From assembly GCA_001038565.1 (NCBI GenBank), contig LFJO01000005.1, positions 731,461 to 795,460 on the forward strand: a DNA stretch of 64,000 nt. Direction: 5' to 3'. Below the pieces are notes generated by a model. It made no database searches. It was given only the letters and a program-made list of their open reading frames with translations, and was not told the DNA's origin. Numbering within the stretch: the first letter of the stretch is position 1; each line of letters starts with the position of its first letter. Shown here piece after piece: positions 17,141 through 26,449 of this stretch. The stretch comes from Alkalihalobacillus pseudalcaliphilus (GTDB lineage Bacteria > Bacillota > Bacilli > Bacillales > Bacillaceae_D). A program made the translations under genes and the position numbers.

Positions 17141-17977
17141 TTATTTGCTTGATGATGACCTTTTTTCTAATTCCTTTAAATAGCCTTTGATTTCACGAAG
17201 TTCGGCATGAAGAAGTTTCATTTGTTTTTGTGATTGGAACTCCTTTTCTTTCACTTCATCAGCAAGGTCGGCTTCATTCGCTTTTTCCACATTATTGACA
17301 ATAACCCCAATAAATAGATTGAAAATAATAAATGTACCAACGAGCACGAAGGCAATAAAATATATCCATGCCCAAGGTAAGCTTTCCATAATTGGGCGCA
17401 TGACGCCACTTCCCCATGAGTCTAAAGTAACTATTTGGAAGAGTGTCAACATGGAGCGTTGCAGATTCTCAAAATACTCAGGTGCGACTTGGTTAAACAG
17501 CATCGTTCCGAGTACCGCAAATATGTAAAAGATAATACTCATTAAGATCATAATATTACCTAACGCTGGTATCGTAAGCATTAAAGCATCTACGAGTCGT
17601 CTTAAAGAGGGAATAACGGAAATCGCTCTTAATACCCTTAATACTCTAAGGATCCTTAAGACCGTGATGAAATGTCCTCCTACAAATACATGGCTTGAAA
17701 GTACAATCACCGTATCAAACCAATTCCACCCACCTTTAAAAAAATCTTTCTTCGGTGTTGTTGCAAGGAATCGTGTAATGATTTCTATCGTAAAAATCCA
17801 AAGTAATAGTACATCTAATGAATGAAAGAGAGTGCCATACTCACTTCGTAAAGACGGATAAGTTTCAAGACCTACTAAGATAGCGTTAAGCAGAATTAGT
17901 GTGATGATAATACGAGTGAAATAACGATGCTCAACGATTTTTTTACTTAGTTGAACGATGGTAGAATGACTTTTCAT
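17141..17977 (-). CDS. Voltage-gated cation channel, NaChBac family, unusual filter
   Basis: 278 residues, one six-helix domain as in NaChBac and NavAb, which work as tetramers. S1-S3 occupy about 20-100, the S4 sensor has arginines at 108, 111, 114 and 117 spaced by three, the pore loop reads TLDSWGS at 184-190, S6 is about 205-232, and a C-terminal coiled coil follows. Most family members have Glu where this has Asp185+1 (D186), and NaChBac has TLESWAS. The same TLDSWGS-type filter is, as I recall, that of NsvBa of Bacillus alcalophilus, a non-selective channel. In alkaliphiles these channels return Na+ for the Na+/H+ antiporters and serve motility and pH sensing. Confidence 0.92.
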   Translation of the reverse strand: MKSHSTIVQLSKKIVEHRYFTRIIITLILLNAILVGLETYPSLRSEYGTLFHSLDVLLLWIFTIEIITRFLATTPKKDFFKGGWNWFDTVIVLSSHVFVGGHFITVLRILRVLRVLRAISVIPSLRRLVDALMLTIPALGNIMILMSIIFYIFAVLGTMLFNQVAPEYFENLQRSMLTLFQIVTLDSWGSGVMRPIMESLPWAWIYFIAFVLVGTFIIFNLFIGVIVNNVEKANEADLADEVKEKEFQSQKQMKLLHAELREIKGYLKELEKRSSSSK

Positions 17978-18098
17978 CTCTTTTTAAAACTCCTAACTTT
18001 GATAACCTTTCTAAGCAACAGTATAGCATGTAAATAAGTTGGACGGAGAAAAAACCCATTCACTTTTAAAAATGAATGAGACCAATTTTAGTTGCAAT

Positions 18099-18932
18099 TT
18101 ATAAGGGATTGTTATGGTTCGCGTAAACCTTCCCTAATTCTTTCGAACGGTTAATGGCTTTTAAGACCGCATCCTTAAATTGTTCCTGCACCTGAAACCG
18201 TTCTAAGTGTTGGAAACCCGCTTCTGTTGTTCCGTTGGGACTCATTACCTCACGATAAAGCTGTTCAGGTGTTTTTTCTGTAGCTTTTAACCTTTGTCCG
18301 ACACCGATTATAGTTTCCGTAATTAATGTATGGGCTTCATCTTGATGTAAGCCAGATAGGTGAGCGACTTCATATAAGCCTTCTATAAAATAATATAAGT
18401 AAGCGGGGCCGCTACCTGTTAAACCCGTAATTGCGTCGAGCTTCGATTCGTCCGTTTCTAAAACAGTACCTAAAGCGTCAAATAATTGATTTACTGCTTT
18501 TAAATGTTCTGGTTTTGTGAAGCGTCCTTTTGTTATGGCGGTTGCTGAATGACGAACGAAAGCGGATGTATTAGGCATGGTCCTTATCACAGCTGCCTCA
18601 AATCCGAGCAATTCTTCGATAAAATGAGTAGGTACTCCAGCTAAGATAGAGATAAAAAGACTTTCTCGATTTACAAAATCCCTTATTTCAGTAATCGAAT
18701 CTTTTATTCCATATGGCTTCATGGCAAAGATGATCACATCCGCTTTTGCAACAGCCTCTTGACGATTACGTGTGACTTTAACATCATACTGAGCGGAAAG
18801 TTGCTTCAGACGCTGCTCATCCGTAAAATTGGTCACGGTAATTTGTTGCGGCGAGAGTATGTTCTGTGCTAATAATCCACCGATGATGGCCTCAGCCATA
18901 GAGCCAGCCCCTAAAAAAGTAATATTTTTCAT
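18099..18932 (-). CDS. proC: Pyrroline-5-carboxylate reductase
   Basis: 277 residues; last step of proline synthesis, NAD(P)H dependent. The Rossmann motif FLGAGSMAEAIIGGL is at the N-terminus and the C-terminal dimerisation signature reads GLTGSGPAYLYYFIEGL with PNGTTEAGFQ. Only 14 bases after proA, on the same strand, so it belongs to the proBAC unit under the T-box. AGGCAGGTG precedes ATG 18932. Confidence 0.93.
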   Translation of the reverse strand: MKNITFLGAGSMAEAIIGGLLAQNILSPQQITVTNFTDEQRLKQLSAQYDVKVTRNRQEAVAKADVIIFAMKPYGIKDSITEIRDFVNRESLFISILAGVPTHFIEELLGFEAAVIRTMPNTSAFVRHSATAITKGRFTKPEHLKAVNQLFDALGTVLETDESKLDAITGLTGSGPAYLYYFIEGLYEVAHLSGLHQDEAHTLITETIIGVGQRLKATEKTPEQLYREVMSPNGTTEAGFQHLERFQVQEQFKDAVLKAINRSKELGKVYANHNNPL

Positions 18933-18946
18933 GCATACACCTGCCT

Positions 18947-20191
18947 TTATTTAATTTGACCATTTCCTAACACTTTATATTTTGTTGAAGTTAAAGCTTC
19001 TAAACCCATAGGACCTCGGGCATGTAATTTTTGTGTACTTATACCAATTTCTGCTCCAAATCCAAATTCAAAACCATCGGTAAACCGAGTAGAAGCATTG
19101 TGATAAACAGCAGCAGCATCTACTTGATTTAAAAAGGCCTCTACACTTGTTGCGTCTTCACTAACAATTGCTTCGGAATGTTTAGTTCCGTACTTATCAA
19201 TATGTTGAATGGCTTCATTGAGGTTGTTGACAACTTTTAGGGCTACTTTATAGTCTAAGTATTCATCTACCCAGTCATGTTCATTCGCTTTGTTAACATG
19301 AGGATACTCCCATAATGTAAACTCATCCGTAAATATCTCGACTTTTTTGTCAGTTAGTTCTTGAATCATTGTGGCAAGATGTTGTTTGGCCCAACTTTGG
19401 TGAACGAGAATAGTTTCTGCTGCATTACAGACAGAAGGCCTTTGAGTTTTGGCATTGATGGCAATGGATAGGGCCATCTCTTTATTGGCTGATGCATCAA
19501 TATAAATATGGCAGTTTCCGACACCTGTTTCTAAGACGGGGATGGTGGCATTCTTTACAACAGTCTGAATTAACCCTGAACCACCTCTTGGAATTAAAAC
19601 ATCAATATATTCATTTAATTGAAAGAGCTCACTAGCTGTTTCTCTACTTGTATCTTCTAGAAGCTGGATCGCTTCAATAGGATAATCTACTTTCTCTAGA
19701 GCACGACCAAGGAATTTGACAATGGCTTTATTGGAATATAAAGCAGAAGAACTACCACGTAATAAAACAGCATTCCCTGTTTTAAGGCAGAGACTTGATG
19801 CATCAACAGTTACATTAGGGCGTGCCTCGTAAACCATTCCGATAACACCTAAAGGTACTCTAATTTTTTCGATTTGTAATCCATTCGGTCTTGTTCTCGT
19901 TTCTAAAATGTCTCCAATTGGGTCATTGAGACTTGCTACTTGTTCAATTCCTTCCGCCATGGCAATGATTCTTTGTTCGTTGAGAGCAAGTCTGTCAATG
20001 AGGCTTTCTGATAGGCCGTTTTTTCTCCCTGCTTCTTGATCTCTTTTGTTTTCGGTTAATATTTCATTCTTATTTTCGATGAGTTGTTTGGCCATTGCGA
20101 GTAAGGCTTTGTTTTTTTGTTCGGTTGTTTTTAATGCAAGCTGTTTTGTTATTTGTTTGGCTGTTGCTGCTTTTTGTAGCAATTCGCTCAT
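18947..20191 (-). CDS. proA: Glutamate-5-semialdehyde dehydrogenase (gamma-glutamyl phosphate reductase)
   Basis: 414 residues, second proline step. The aldehyde dehydrogenase fold is clear; VCNAAETILVH contains the catalytic cysteine and VPLGVIGMVYEARPNVT the NADP contact. The frame begins earlier at 20221, but AAAAGGAGAG precedes ATG 20191. A 137-base gap to proB contains a copy of a short dispersed repeat shared with 25976-26088, an unusual interruption for an operon that is normally tight. Confidence 0.93.
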   Translation of the reverse strand: MSELLQKAATAKQITKQLALKTTEQKNKALLAMAKQLIENKNEILTENKRDQEAGRKNGLSESLIDRLALNEQRIIAMAEGIEQVASLNDPIGDILETRTRPNGLQIEKIRVPLGVIGMVYEARPNVTVDASSLCLKTGNAVLLRGSSSALYSNKAIVKFLGRALEKVDYPIEAIQLLEDTSRETASELFQLNEYIDVLIPRGGSGLIQTVVKNATIPVLETGVGNCHIYIDASANKEMALSIAINAKTQRPSVCNAAETILVHQSWAKQHLATMIQELTDKKVEIFTDEFTLWEYPHVNKANEHDWVDEYLDYKVALKVVNNLNEAIQHIDKYGTKHSEAIVSEDATSVEAFLNQVDAAAVYHNASTRFTDGFEFGFGAEIGISTQKLHARGPMGLEALTSTKYKVLGNGQIK

Positions 20192-20221
20192 GGATATCTC
20201 TCCTTTTGGATGAAAGTTCAA

Positions 20222-20345
20222 TGGGTGGTGCTCAATTCTCTAAGTTAACATGACGTTTTGGTCTTTATTATTGGTCCGTTTTTGAAAAACGAAAGCAACT
20301 TATCAGAGAATGAATTCATCTGAATGGTAGCTTCAAATCCTCAGA
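20222..20345. repeat. Short dispersed repeat C, copy 1 (inside the pro operon)
   Basis: About 115 bases similar to 25976-26088: shared blocks are GTGCTCA, GTTAAC, TTTTGGT, CGTTTTTGAAAAACGAAAGCA, CTTATCAGA and GAATGAATTCATCTGAAT. It contains two hairpins (CGTTTTT/AAAAACG and ATGAATTCAT). Lies between proB and proA. Confidence 0.75.
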
Positions 20346-20358
20346 ATAAGAAATTATT

Positions 20359-21474
20359 TTACGGTTGGATGATGCGGACCCATTGATCGCGATGGATGAC
20401 TTCTGGTTTGGTAATTTGTATTTGTTTTTTGGCTTCATGGCTTGTTAGACCTTTGATTTGTTCTAATTCTATCGATGAAAATCTTGTTTTTCCTTTTCCG
20501 ATTAGGTTGCTCTCTTCATCATACACATCAATTATCGCATCGCGGGTAAACGGTTGGTTGATCATAGTGACACCTGCTGGTAGTAAGCTTTTTCCTTGAA
20601 ATAAAATAGCATAGGCAGCTCCAGCATCTATCGTAATTGCTCCGTTGCTTTTTGAGTGTAACGCAATCCACTGTTTATGTGTAGGAATTGAGCGCTCAGC
20701 TTGGGGGCTTTCGAGATACGTGCCATCACCTTGATTCTGAATGATTTGGACTAGTTTATCTTCACCTGACCCTTTTCCAATAAAAACTTGAACTTGTAAA
20801 GAGAGGGCGACATCTGCTGCAAGTATTTTCGAACGCATACCTCCTGTCCCTACTTGGGAGTTACTTTCACCAGCTACTGCTAAAAGTTCTTCTGTAATTC
20901 TTTCTAGGCGATCATATTTTTTTGCATGTATGTCGATGTTGGGGTTTGCCGTATATAAGCCATTTACATCAGTTAAGATACATAACGTATCAGCATGCAT
21001 GAAACCACTGACGAGAGCTGAAAGCATATCATTGTCACCAAAGGTAAGCTCTTCAACAGACGTTGTATCGTTTTCATTGATAATAGGAATTGCTCCTCGT
21101 TTTAAAAGCTCAGTCATCGTGGAATATGCATTTTTAAAGCGTTCTTCACTAGAAAAATCTTCTCTTGTTAGGAGAATCTGAGCAGCGACCATTTGTTCTT
21201 GTTGAAATTGCTCCATATAACCTTGCATTAATAAACCTTGCCCAACCGAGGCGGCAGCTTGCTTTTGAGCAATATTCGCGGGTCTGACCGGATAACCAAG
21301 TAGGGAGAAACCAGCAGCAACGGCACCTGAAGAAATTAAGATGACTTCATGACCCATTTTTTTGAGTTTGGCAATCGCTTTGACATGTTCATTTAATTTT
21401 TCGTAACTGAGAGAGCCGGACTTACTAGTCAGTGAGCTACTACCTATTTTGATGACAATTCGCTGTTTTTTCAT
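20359..21474 (-). CDS. proB: Glutamate 5-kinase
   Basis: 371 residues; feedback-regulated first step of proline (and glutamate-derived osmolyte) synthesis. The amino-acid kinase domain (IVIKIGSSSLTS at the start, INENDTTSVEELTFGDND mid-chain, GTGGMRSKI after) covers about 1-255 and a PUA domain about 275-360. GAAGGAA precedes ATG 21474. Preceded by a T-box leader with a proline specifier, so expression follows uncharged tRNA-Pro; this marks it as the anabolic proBA set, separate from any osmostress-controlled proHJ set. Confidence 0.93.
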   Translation of the reverse strand: MKKQRIVIKIGSSSLTSKSGSLSYEKLNEHVKAIAKLKKMGHEVILISSGAVAAGFSLLGYPVRPANIAQKQAAASVGQGLLMQGYMEQFQQEQMVAAQILLTREDFSSEERFKNAYSTMTELLKRGAIPIINENDTTSVEELTFGDNDMLSALVSGFMHADTLCILTDVNGLYTANPNIDIHAKKYDRLERITEELLAVAGESNSQVGTGGMRSKILAADVALSLQVQVFIGKGSGEDKLVQIIQNQGDGTYLESPQAERSIPTHKQWIALHSKSNGAITIDAGAAYAILFQGKSLLPAGVTMINQPFTRDAIIDVYDEESNLIGKGKTRFSSIELEQIKGLTSHEAKKQIQITKPEVIHRDQWVRIIQP

Positions 21475-21519
21475 TTGTATTCCTTCTTTCCTGATAAAGC
21501 TCAAGTGGTTTTCGCAAAT

Positions 21520-21785
21520 AAAAAAACTCCCCCGTCCATAAAAGGACGGAAGAGCTATTCCGCGGTACCACCTTGTTTGACAATTAATATTGTCCTCTCA
21601 AACCCGTATCGTGGGATGGACGGCTAGTATCTAGCTGCTCAAGGACAGGTTCAATTGGAGCAGTGGTCAAGGATCTTTCAGCCGGTGGATCCTATTCTCT
21701 AAAGACATGAAGCCAATTTACTATTTCCTCTCATAGCATCTCTATGATTTAATTAGTAATGTGAAAGGTATTCGTTTAATTTTCT
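21520..21785 (-). ncRNA. T-box leader (proline) of the pro operon
   Basis: On the minus strand the T-box block AAGGTGGTACCGCGGAA is at 21558-21574 and is followed by a hairpin and T run at 21524-21555 (CTCTTCCGTCC with GGACGGGGGAG). A candidate proline specifier CCT lies at 21647-21649, in the stem I 3' strand. It senses tRNA-Pro charging. The leader is about 265 bases, normal for the class. Confidence 0.92.
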
Positions 21786-21787
21786 AT

Positions 21788-21817
21788 AGTATATAGTCAT
21801 AAGGGAATTTACGTCAA
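21788..21817 (-). promoter_or_regulatory. SigA-type promoter of the pro operon
   Basis: Minus strand TTGACG and TATACT separated by 18 bases, placed directly before the T-box leader. Confidence 0.6.
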
Positions 21818-21875
21818 GACTTTAATGTGAAAAAGAGTTGTCCATTTTTTAACTTTTATTAATTAGGTGAGATGA

Positions 21876-22652
21876 ATGAAAAAAACAGTTTGGATTACTG
21901 GTTCAACAAGTGGATTAGGGAAAAGATTAACCTATCAACTTTTATCCGAAGGGCACCGTGTCGTAGCACTTGCAAGGAGTGAAACAAAACTTCAGCAATT
22001 AAAGCAAGCCGTTGCTCATTTACCGGGTGAAATGATAGGTATCGAAACTGATGTCACGGTGACAGAGCAAATAACGAAAGCCATGGAATATGGAATAAGG
22101 CATCAATTAGCTTTTGATGTCTTAATCAATAATGCAGGATTAGGTGTATTTGATTCCATTATCGATGCAAAGTTATCAGATATGGAGGAGATGTTTGCTG
22201 TTAACGTGCTTGGCATGATGAAGGTGACGCAGGCCGTTTTACCTTATATGATAAACGTAGGTAAGGGTCATATCATTCAAATCGGCTCTCAAGCAGGCAA
22301 AATTGCGACGCCTAAGTCTAGCGGCTATGTGGCAAGTAAACATGCGGTCTTAGGTTTTTCTAATAGCTTACGAATGGAAGTGAAGGAACAGGGGATCCAT
22401 GTAAGTGTTGTGAACCCAGGGCCAATTCGTACCGCATTTTTTGACAGAGCAGATAAAACAGGTACGTATGTTCAAAATGTGGGCAAACTGATGCTTGAGC
22501 CTGACGATGTCGCAAGAAGAATTATCAAATTAATGGATAAGCCAAAAAGAGAAGTGAATATGCCGGGCTGGATGGCGTTAGGCTCTAAGTTATATCAACT
22601 AATGCCCGCTATTGTAGAAAGAGTAGCGAAAAAACAGTTTATGAAAAAATAA
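21876..22652 (+). CDS. yqjQ: Short-chain dehydrogenase/reductase (YqjQ-like)
   Basis: 258 residues. TGSTSGLGKRL is the NADP(H) glycine motif, LINNAGLGVF the NNAG motif, and SGYVASKHA contains the catalytic Tyr and Lys. The sequence and its position next to a proline operon match Bacillus YqjQ, adjacent to proI. Substrate unknown. GGTGAG precedes ATG 21876. Monocistronic, closed by a strong hairpin at 22711. Confidence 0.8.
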   Translation: MKKTVWITGSTSGLGKRLTYQLLSEGHRVVALARSETKLQQLKQAVAHLPGEMIGIETDVTVTEQITKAMEYGIRHQLAFDVLINNAGLGVFDSIIDAKLSDMEEMFAVNVLGMMKVTQAVLPYMINVGKGHIIQIGSQAGKIATPKSSGYVASKHAVLGFSNSLRMEVKEQGIHVSVVNPGPIRTAFFDRADKTGTYVQNVGKLMLEPDDVARRIIKLMDKPKREVNMPGWMALGSKLYQLMPAIVERVAKKQFMKK

Positions 22653-22710
22653 ATGTGACGTGACTAAGGAGCAAAGATGTCAAAATAGCAACGATATAAT
22701 CAAAGAAAAG

Positions 22711-22740
22711 AGGCACCTTTCAAATGAAAAGGTGCCTTGT
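22711..22740. terminator. Bidirectional intrinsic terminator
   Basis: AGGCACCTTT and AAAGGTGCCT (arms of ten or more bases), between yqjQ and the convergent yhgE. Confidence 0.8.
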
Positions 22741-22771
22741 TTGAAGTGAAAAAAGCTTTTTATCTAATGAG

Positions 22772-25243
22772 TTAAGAGCTTTTTTCTTGTACGAATTGTC
22801 CATACTTGTTAAAAGTGAATTTATAAAATATGACAAGTAAAGCGATTGAGATAATGAATACACCAAGTAGAAATAAGATGCTTCTTCCTGCTAAGGCTGG
22901 AGATTCCATAAAAATAAACGAGCGGAATCCTAAGACTGAATAGGTCATTGGTAACCAACCGTGCACACTTTGAAGTGGTGATGCCAATAGTTCAACGGGA
23001 AAGCTTCCGCCACTTCCACCGAGTTGAATAATTAATAAGATGATCGCAACAAAGCGACCCGGATTATCAAGAATGCTGACTAACATAAATACAAAAGTTA
23101 CAAACACAAGTCCAGCAAGCAACGTAAAAAAGTAAAAGGAGAAAGGATGTGCGGCATCTAGTCCGATAACAAAAAGCAAATATAAGCTAACGAGTGTGCT
23201 TTGGATCAACGATATCGTCCAGACAACGCCTAACTTACCCGAAAACCATTCAACCCAATTTTTGTGAGGACCTAATGGTGTTCGAAAAGGATATATAATG
23301 GATAAAGTCAAACCGCCTACAAATAAACCAATTGATAGAAAATAAGGACTTAATCCCTCGCCGTAGGAATAATTTTGTTCCTCGTGTTTACTTGTCGATT
23401 GAACGGGGTGCGAGGCCATTTCTTGCTGCTTGTCATTAGGGTCAACGCCTAGAACTCTATCCTCTAGTTTTTCCATATTCTTAGATAATGAACTTGCTCC
23501 TTCATAAAGTGAGTGTAAACCATCGGTTAAAGCTACAGAACCATCAAAGGCTTTAGAAAGGTTTTCTGCTAATAATTGTCCACCCTGTTTTAATTCGGAT
23601 AAACCGTCGTTAAGTTGTGATAATCCAGTAAAAGCTTCATCTTTCATGGTTTGTAAGTTATCATAAGCTTTCGTCATTTCGGTAAAAGTTGAATCGAGCT
23701 CAGATAACTGTGAAAAAAGATCATTCTCAAACTCGGTTAGTCGAGAGGCTACTTCATCGAATGCAAGATCATCTAAGAGAACACTTTGAAATTGCGTTTC
23801 AATTTTATCAACAGCGTTTTGTAACTGCTTAAGGACGTCAATTGAATCTATTAAAATAGTATGGATAGAGGAATGGCTAGTAAGTAACTCATTTTGATTC
23901 TCTTGTAATGAGTTCAATAGCTTTTCTAGTAAGTCAGTTTGATCATTATTTTGCTCCTCCAAATCGTCGATGACTTGCTGCCATTCCGAAATAATGGTCG
24001 TATTTGCTTCTATACCTTGAGAAAGTTGATGGTCTATCTGTTCATACCATTCAACAAGTGATTCATTTTCGCGCCAATTAGGGTCATGATTTTCCATAAT
24101 TGCTTCAAATTGTTCGAAATGCTCTTTGATCAATACGAATTCACTATTAAGCTCTTTTAAATCCTCGATCAATTTTTCTAGTTGCTCATGCGCAGTCACT
24201 TCGTCATTGTTCAAATCCTGCAGTGTTGATTCGAGCTCTTCGATCAGGCTCTCATAAATATTAGAAGAACTTGATAGACTTTCTTCCAAGTCTTCTAGTT
24301 GCATGACGATTTGACCTAACCGTTTAGACAGTTCATTAAATTCTGTTGTACTTGAAGTGATTTGTTCCGCTACATCAGTAAGAAAATCCTCGATTTGCTG
24401 AAGTTCTTGAGCTTGGCCCGAAAAGGCGTTATTTTCTAACTGGTTCATGATTTGCTGATTTTTACTTTGATAAAGCTCAATTTGTTGGGGAATGCTCTGC
24501 ATAACATCTGAGTTATGGATATCGTCATAAAGTATCGTGGCCTCTTGTTGAATTTCCCCTACAGCACTCGTCACTTCTTCGAGACCGTTACTGAGTTCAA
24601 TAGAACCTTCACTCAGCACCTCTAAGGCGTCTTTAAGATTCGTCATATTATTATGGGCACGCTCTGAGCCTTCCATCACATCATCTGTACCTTGATTAAG
24701 CGAAATGATAGCCTCACCTAATTGACTAAAGGCATCATTAGCAATTTTGATATAAGCCAGTGTTAGTGCACGTGAAAGCTCTTCTTCCATAGTGGAAATG
24801 GCTGTGTTAGCAATTTGTGAGGAAACAAAATTATAATCTTCATTCACTTCATAATAAATAGAAGGTGTTTGAGGATCTGTCTGTTGGATCGACATAATAT
24901 TTTCAGAAAAATGCTCTGGTATTTCAACATAAAAATAATAATCAAATTTCTTAAGCCCAGTTTCTGCCTCTTCTCTAGAAACAAAGTCGAAGTCAAAGGC
25001 GGGATCTTTTTTTAATTCCTGTATAAAATCATCACCTGCATTTATATGTTCTTCTTCAATTTGTGCCCCTATGTCTTCATTGACCACAGCTACCGGAAGT
25101 TCTTCAATAGCGTCATATGGGTCCCAAAAAAAGCTAATTAATAAGCCACCATATAGTAATGGCATGATAGCAATACCTAATAAGGCGATGAATAGTTTTT
25201 TGTTTTTCCAAATTCCTTTTAATTCGTTGATATAGCCGGTCAT
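22772..25243 (-). CDS. yhgE: YhgE/Pip membrane protein, ABC-2 type fold
   Basis: 823 residues. One hydrophobic helix near the N-terminus (about 18-40), a long soluble part of some 550 residues rich in Glu, Gln, Leu and Ser with heptad-like coiled coil (about 190-600), and a C-terminal block of five or six membrane helices (about 640-815). This is the YhgE/Pip layout, related to ABC-2 permeases, in the family of ESX/type VII-associated and phage-receptor proteins (Pip, YueB). The exported substrate is unknown. Directly follows the TetR gene yhgD as in B. subtilis. GAGGTG precedes ATG 25243. Confidence 0.85.
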   Translation of the reverse strand: MTGYINELKGIWKNKKLFIALLGIAIMPLLYGGLLISFFWDPYDAIEELPVAVVNEDIGAQIEEEHINAGDDFIQELKKDPAFDFDFVSREEAETGLKKFDYYFYVEIPEHFSENIMSIQQTDPQTPSIYYEVNEDYNFVSSQIANTAISTMEEELSRALTLAYIKIANDAFSQLGEAIISLNQGTDDVMEGSERAHNNMTNLKDALEVLSEGSIELSNGLEEVTSAVGEIQQEATILYDDIHNSDVMQSIPQQIELYQSKNQQIMNQLENNAFSGQAQELQQIEDFLTDVAEQITSSTTEFNELSKRLGQIVMQLEDLEESLSSSSNIYESLIEELESTLQDLNNDEVTAHEQLEKLIEDLKELNSEFVLIKEHFEQFEAIMENHDPNWRENESLVEWYEQIDHQLSQGIEANTTIISEWQQVIDDLEEQNNDQTDLLEKLLNSLQENQNELLTSHSSIHTILIDSIDVLKQLQNAVDKIETQFQSVLLDDLAFDEVASRLTEFENDLFSQLSELDSTFTEMTKAYDNLQTMKDEAFTGLSQLNDGLSELKQGGQLLAENLSKAFDGSVALTDGLHSLYEGASSLSKNMEKLEDRVLGVDPNDKQQEMASHPVQSTSKHEEQNYSYGEGLSPYFLSIGLFVGGLTLSIIYPFRTPLGPHKNWVEWFSGKLGVVWTISLIQSTLVSLYLLFVIGLDAAHPFSFYFFTLLAGLVFVTFVFMLVSILDNPGRFVAIILLIIQLGGSGGSFPVELLASPLQSVHGWLPMTYSVLGFRSFIFMESPALAGRSILFLLGVFIISIALLVIFYKFTFNKYGQFVQEKSS

Positions 25244-25335
25244 GATTCACCTCAAAAAACAATTTGATTGATTCGATATAGTTCTATAATAAAAAAAGTG
25301 CTATGAATGATTAAATTCGTCAATTGTAGATTTAC

Positions 25336-25911
25336 CTATTTAATCTCGAATGTGTGGATAAAATGTGATTTGAAGATCGTGATTATCTCTTCTTGTTGAA
25401 GTGGTTCATACTGTTCTTCATAATCACTTACAAGCATCATGTATGTTTTATACATGAGGTAAGCTGTGACGTGTCTGTGCGGTGATACGATTTTTTTGCG
25501 TTGCTCGGCTTGTTGTAAGTAATGATCAATAAGTCGAACGATGACTTGGTCAAATTCTTTTAATGCTCTTTTGGAACTCTCTGATGCGAAGTAGGTCATT
25601 TCATCCTGTAATTTGACGAGTAATTGATGCTGTTCGCGAAATAAGAGGAGCTCTTTTAAGGCCATACTAATATTTTCAATAAGGTCTTTTCCTTCAGAAA
25701 TCGAGCGGTGAAAGATATCTTGAACTTCATTTAATAAATCGTGTAAGACTTCATTAAATAGGTCATCTTTGTTTTTAAAAGTTGTATAAATCGTTCCTTT
25801 TCCGACATTGGCGATTTTGGCAATTTGGTCAATAGTTGTTGCTTTGTACCCGTATTTTGAAAATGCTTCTTTAGCAGCAGTTAAGATGGTCTCTTTTTTA
25901 TTCTTTAACAT
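25336..25911 (-). CDS. yhgD: TetR/AcrR family regulator (YhgD-like)
   Basis: 191 residues. The N-terminal helix-turn-helix is clear (ILTAAKEAFSKYGYKATTIDQIAKIANVGKGTIYTTFKNKDDLF), with a helical ligand-binding remainder. It is the first gene of the yhgD-yhgE pair and most likely represses it. GAGAGG lies before ATG 25911. A symmetric sequence at 26213-26241 (TGACTA...GGTCA) upstream could be its operator, unproven. Confidence 0.85.
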   Translation of the reverse strand: MLKNKKETILTAAKEAFSKYGYKATTIDQIAKIANVGKGTIYTTFKNKDDLFNEVLHDLLNEVQDIFHRSISEGKDLIENISMALKELLLFREQHQLLVKLQDEMTYFASESSKRALKEFDQVIVRLIDHYLQQAEQRKKIVSPHRHVTAYLMYKTYMMLVSDYEEQYEPLQQEEIITIFKSHFIHTFEIK

Positions 25912-26449
25912 GGTTTACCTCTCTTTTTGTTGAAATGATTCTACTTTTGCTGAGTTTTCTGAATGAAAGTTAGAGCTGGTGCTCACAATAGTTAACTCCT
26001 TGGTTTTAGTTTTTGGTCGGTTTTTAAAAATCGAAAGCACCTTATCAGATGAATGAATTCATCTGAATTGTGTTTCGATTTTCAAAACTTCACGCAGTTG
26101 CGTGTTAACAGTTTAAGAAGTCTTACTGTAGGCAGGGTGGCAGCATGATTTTTGGTTGCTACAGTAAAGCTTAGTACATGAGATTTAGGATAACCTTATC
26201 AAGAAACTCAAAAATGACTATTTGACTAATTTGGTCATTTCTATTTTAGGTTGATTCGTTTAAGACATCAATCAATAGGATGTAAAAAAATATGATATTT
26301 TATGTGATTGGTTTATTCGCATAAACACGTCAAATTGAAACGTTTTTAGAACAAAGGACGACAATTGTGAATAAGATAAATGGTGAGTAGCCCATAACGA
26401 GGGTAGAGGAGAACACAGAATAAATTCCCAACAAAGGGGCTGATAATAG
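25912..26449. other. Gene-free stretch between yhgD and asnB
   Basis: Contains repeat C copy 2 (25976-26088), a hairpin with a TTT tail near 26213-26241, and the upstream region of asnB. No coding frame is supported; the longest one on the minus strand overlaps the asnB start. Confidence 0.6.
25976..26088. repeat. Short dispersed repeat C, copy 2
   Basis: Matches 20222-20345 over about 110 bases in the same orientation with small indels. It has the same two hairpins (TTTTTAAAAA region and ATGAATTCAT). Confidence 0.75.

Noticed and set aside
26332..26350. CcpA cre site upstream of asnB
   Set aside because: TTGAAACGTTTTTAG is one base short of the cre pattern, so the match is not good enough.
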